This document shows, one piece after another, positions 61,201 through 64,000 of a DNA stretch of 64,000 nucleotides. The DNA is taken from the NCBI GenBank assembly GCA_029862165.1, contig JAOTXU010000001.1, positions 290,547-354,546 of the forward strand, given 5' to 3'. The stretch is from Gammaproteobacteria bacterium (GTDB lineage Bacteria > Pseudomonadota > Gammaproteobacteria > Steroidobacterales > JABDKV01). The stretch's first letter is position 1; each line of letters opens with the position of its first letter. Position numbers and translations under genes: made by a program. Under the pieces are notes generated by a model. It had not been told where the DNA came from, searched no databases, and was given only the letters and a program-made list of their open reading frames with translations.

Positions 61201-63474
61201 ATGCTTAGTACTGAGCTCGAATTTTGTCTGAACGAAGCCTTCCAGAATGCGAGGGAGAAACGTCATGAGTTCATGACCGTCGAGCACTTGCTGTTGGCGC
61301 TCGTAGAAGTGCCGCAGGTAGACGATGTATTACGGGCCTGTGGGGCCGACATCGACCGACTGCGCAAGGACCTTGCGGATTTTATCGATGAAACAACGCC
61401 ACGGTTGGCTGAGGGCGATGAACAGGATGTTCAGCCGACACTCGGGTTCCAGCGTGTATTACAGCGGGCTGTCTTTCATGTTCAGTCCAGTGGCAAGAAA
61501 GAAGTTACCGCCACAAATGTGCTGGTTGCAATTTTCGGGGAGAAACAGTCGCATGCCGCGTACTTGCTTAACATGCAGGACATAGTGCGGCTGGACGTCG
61601 TTAATTACATCTCGCACGGTTTGTCCAAGGTTAGCGATTCTCACGGGGCAGCGGCACAGGCAGAAGCAACGGAAATTGACAAAGAGGGTGATCCGACTGC
61701 ATCGAACCCGTTGGAGCAGTATGCGACCAACCTAAATCAGCTCGCAAAGGCAGGCAAGATCGACCCGCTGATCGGGCGAGAGATGGAAATTGAAAGAACG
61801 GTCGAGATTCTTTGTCGTCGCCGAAAAAACAATCCGCTTTATGTTGGTGAGGCCGGCGTTGGCAAGACAGCCCTCGCGGAGGGTCTTGCCCGACTGATAC
61901 ATGAGGGTAAAGTGCCCAGTGTTTTGAACGGCAGCGTAATCTATGCCCTCGATATGGGCGCTCTTATCGCGGGTACCAAATATCGCGGTGATTTTGAGAA
62001 ACGTCTCAAAGGTGTCATTGCAGAGCTACGCAAACACCCCGGAGCTATTCTTTTCATCGATGAGATTCACACTGTCATTGGTGCTGGTGCCGCGTCGGGT
62101 GGCGTAATGGACGCATCCAATCTTATAAAACCGGTCCTGGCCAGCGGCGAGCTGCGCTGCATTGGGTCAACCACGTACCAGGAATATCGGGGCATATTCG
62201 AACGGGATCGCGCGCTTGCGCGACGCTTCCAGAAAATTGACGTGCCCGAGCCGAGCATTTCCGAGACGATCGATATCCTCAGAGGATTGCGTTCGCGTTT
62301 CGAGGCACATCACGGCGTTAGCTATGAGGATGACGCTCTGGTCATCGCGGCCGAGTTGTCGGCACGGCACATCAATGATCGACATTTGCCGGATAAGGCC
62401 ATTGACGTCATTGACGAGGCCGGTGCCAATCTTCGCTTGCAGCCGGCCGATGACCGGGCAGAGTCGGTTACGACGGCAGATATTGAGGCGATCGTAGCGA
62501 AGATGGCGAGGATACCGCCAAAAAGTGTGTCCGCATCTGATCGGGGGCTGCTCAAGAATCTTGAGCGCGATCTGAAACTTGTGATTTATGGCCAGGACAA
62601 CGCCATCGAAGCGCTGGGTGCAGCCATCAAGATGGCCCGATCCGGTTTGCGGGAAGTGCAAAAGCCTGTTGGTTCCTTCTTGTTCGCGGGTCCAACCGGT
62701 GTAGGAAAAACCGAGGTTACTCGGCAGCTCGCTCATGTTCTTGGCATCGAGCTGGTGCGATTCGACATGTCCGAGTACATGGAGCGGCATACTGTGTCAC
62801 GACTTATTGGTGCACCACCCGGCTATGTCGGCTATGACCAAGGTGGATTGCTAACTGAGGCGATTAGTCGTAATCCGCATTCTGTGCTGCTACTCGATGA
62901 AATCGAGAAAGCGCATCCGGAAGTGTTCAATCTGTTGTTGCAGATAATGGATCATGGGACGCTCACAGACAACAACGGACGCAAAGCCAATTTCCGCAAC
63001 GTTATTCTGGTCATGACCACCAATGCCGGTGCCGATGAAATGAGTCGCCGCTCAATTGGGTTTTCACAGCAGGATCACACTAAAGACGGAGCGGAAGTGC
63101 TGCGCCGTCTGTTCACGCCAGAATTTCGTAACCGGCTGGATGCCACAATTCAGTTTGATTCACTGGATCCCGCCACGGTTGCGCGTGTTGTAGACAAGTT
63201 GATCGTCGAGTTGGAGAGCCAGTTGGTGGACAAGAATGTCTCCATCGAGCTGGACGACGAAGCACGTGATTGGATTTCGCAGCGTGGTTACGACCCGCAA
63301 ATGGGTGCGCGGCCAATGGCGCGGGTTATTCAGGAATACATCAAGCGGCCGCTTGCCGAGGAACTGCTATTCGGCAAACTCACCGACGGCGGTCATGTAC
63401 ATATTTCTGTGCATGATGATGAGCTGAAGCTCAAGACTCGCTCATTGCGCGAGGAAGCCCAACCAGTCGACTAA
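61201..63474 (+). CDS. clpA: ATP-dependent Clp protease ATP-binding subunit ClpA
   Basis: ClpA is the AAA+ unfoldase of ClpAP. The 757 residues (E. coli 758) have the N-domain ([22 protein letters not shown]), D1 with Walker [16 protein letters not shown] and Walker [14 protein letters not shown]2 with Walker [16 protein letters not shown] and Walker [14 protein letters not shown], and the ClpP-binding IGF loop ([10 protein letters not shown]). An AGGA sequence followed by a run of A precedes the ATG. After the stop the sequence enters a tandem repeat. Confidence 0.97.
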   Translation: MLSTELEFCLNEAFQNAREKRHEFMTVEHLLLALVEVPQVDDVLRACGADIDRLRKDLADFIDETTPRLAEGDEQDVQPTLGFQRVLQRAVFHVQSSGKKEVTATNVLVAIFGEKQSHAAYLLNMQDIVRLDVVNYISHGLSKVSDSHGAAAQAEATEIDKEGDPTASNPLEQYATNLNQLAKAGKIDPLIGREMEIERTVEILCRRRKNNPLYVGEAGVGKTALAEGLARLIHEGKVPSVLNGSVIYALDMGALIAGTKYRGDFEKRLKGVIAELRKHPGAILFIDEIHTVIGAGAASGGVMDASNLIKPVLASGELRCIGSTTYQEYRGIFERDRALARRFQKIDVPEPSISETIDILRGLRSRFEAHHGVSYEDDALVIAAELSARHINDRHLPDKAIDVIDEAGANLRLQPADDRAESVTTADIEAIVAKMARIPPKSVSASDRGLLKNLERDLKLVIYGQDNAIEALGAAIKMARSGLREVQKPVGSFLFAGPTGVGKTEVTRQLAHVLGIELVRFDMSEYMERHTVSRLIGAPPGYVGYDQGGLLTEAISRNPHSVLLLDEIEKAHPEVFNLLLQIMDHGTLTDNNGRKANFRNVILVMTTNAGADEMSRRSIGFSQQDHTKDGAEVLRRLFTPEFRNRLDATIQFDSLDPATVARVVDKLIVELESQLVDKNVSIELDDEARDWISQRGYDPQMGARPMARVIQEYIKRPLAEELLFGKLTDGGHVHISVHDDELKLKTRSLREEAQPVD

Positions 63475-63493
63475 GCAGCATTAACTGCGTGCC

Positions 63494-64000
63494 GCGAGCA
63501 TAGAAGCCGGCATTGGTTTGCGGCTCCGACCAAGTCGCCGCAAACAAACGGCCGTCTTCTCTCTCGCCGCAATCTCGTGGTACTCCCCTAGGAGCGACAT
63601 CCTTGCCGCGATTCTTTTTCTTCCCGGCGGAGGATCAGGGTGGCGGGCAATCTCGCGTAATGCCGAAGCAGCGAGCATAGAAGCCGGCATTGGTTTGCGG
63701 CTCCGACCAAGTCGCCGCAAACAAACGGCCGTCTTCTCTCTCGCCGCAATCTCGTGGTATTCCTGTAGGAGCGGCATCCTTGCCGCGATTCTTTTTCTTC
63801 CCGGCGGAGGATCAGGGTGGCGGGCAATCTCGCGTAATGCCGAAGCAGCGAGCATAGAAGCCGGCATTGGTTTGCGGCTCCGACCAAGTCGCCGCAAACA
63901 AACGGCCGTCTTCTCTCTCGCCGCAATCTCGTGGTATTCCTGTAGGAGCGGCATCCTTGCCGCGATTCTTTTTCTTCCCGGCGGAGGATCAGGGTGGCGG
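63494..64000. repeat. 177-bp tandem repeat array with REP-like palindrome, cut by window end
   Basis: Three near-identical copies start at 63494, 63671 and 63848 (period 177); the third is cut at 64000. Each contains a REP-like hairpin, TAGGAGCGGC-ATCCTT-GCCGC type (6-bp stem, for example 63771-63786; the first copy is degraded at GCGAC), and GGGCAATCTCGCGTAAT, which resembles the tail of the hairpin repeats around imuB. 177 is a multiple of three, so a long ORF on the minus strand is produced; it is repeat sequence, not a gene. Confidence 0.9.

Noticed and set aside
63481..63954. 157-residue minus-strand ORF made of three near-identical 59-residue blocks
   Set aside because: It is produced by the 177-bp tandem repeat, whose length is a multiple of three; there is no ribosome binding site and the sequence contains REP-like palindromes.
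63494..64000. Possible CRISPR array
   Set aside because: The whole 177-bp unit is repeated with almost no variation; there are no short repeats with unique spacers and no cas genes nearby.

Overview
This 64 kb window reads as one contiguous piece of a gammaproteobacterial chromosome with an intermediate base composition. The gene orders support this: lepA-lepB-DUF4845-rnc-era-recO-acpS; barA next to rlmD; nagZ and mfd close to lolC-lolE-lolD, comEC, exbB/exbD, msbA, lpxK and kdsB; rne divergent from rluC; maf(yceF), yceD, rpmF, plsX, fabH; and a lexA-imuA-imuB-dnaE2 cassette. Most blocks resemble the order known from Pseudomonas and relatives. Many cyclic-nucleotide signalling proteins and a large exported cytochrome with a PGPSG-ending tail suggest a free-living, possibly marine, lineage (a Woeseia-like relative is a low-confidence guess). 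I saw no rRNA, tRNA, phage, IS element or CRISPR array.

Layout. 1-5035 (+): the end of lepA, then signal peptidase, a DUF4845 protein, RNase III, Era, RecO and AcpS, mostly overlapping. 5037-6935 (-): a hybrid kinase resembling BarA without its membrane sensor. 6994-10378 (+): RlmD, a signal-less YkuD protein, NagZ and a small membrane protein. 10428-14770 (-): CsiV-like protein, Mfd and a small secreted protein. 15033-25322 (+): envelope biogenesis (LolCED, ComEC, ExbBD, MsbA, LpxK, KdsB), ended by a bidirectional terminator. 25404-30669: an RRM protein, a low-molecular-weight phosphatase, RNase E with a long structured leader, RluC and YceF. 30749-33498 (+): YceD, L32, PlsX, FabH. The fab cluster stops at FabH, and an unannotated 59-codon ORF lies immediately beyond it on the other strand.

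33859-45507 is accessory in character: a cyclase-family hydrolase, a diguanylate cyclase, a DNA glycosylase, two uncharacterised envelope genes, a PAS protein with no output domain, a 1043-residue exported beta-propeller/dihaem protein with dockerin-like repeats, a GST and a PAS-GGDEF-EAL protein. 45508-52006 is the SOS mutagenesis cassette, with two adjacent LexA boxes and several copies of a GC-rich hairpin repeat. One repeat has entered imuB in frame and another lies at the imuB/dnaE2 junction. 52071-58194 (-) holds a small acidic protein and gspC-D-E-F of a type II secretion system without gspG onward. 58375-63474 (+) holds a CHASE2 nucleotide cyclase, ClpS and ClpA. The window ends in a 177-bp tandem repeat.

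The genes fall into a few working sets: translation and RNA quality control (LepA, RNase III, Era, RlmD, RNase E, RluC), outer-membrane and lipid supply (Lol, MsbA/LpxK/KdsB, PlsX/FabH/AcpS), peptidoglycan recycling (NagZ with a putative cytoplasmic L,D-carboxypeptidase), DNA repair and mutagenesis (RecO, Mfd, glycosylase, LexA-ImuAB-DnaE2), and second-messenger signalling. The best leads for something new are the hairpin-repeat family inside the SOS cassette, the 59-residue ORF beside fabH, the uncoupled PAS protein and its membrane/exported neighbours, the truncated BarA and the signal-less YkuD enzyme beside NagZ.
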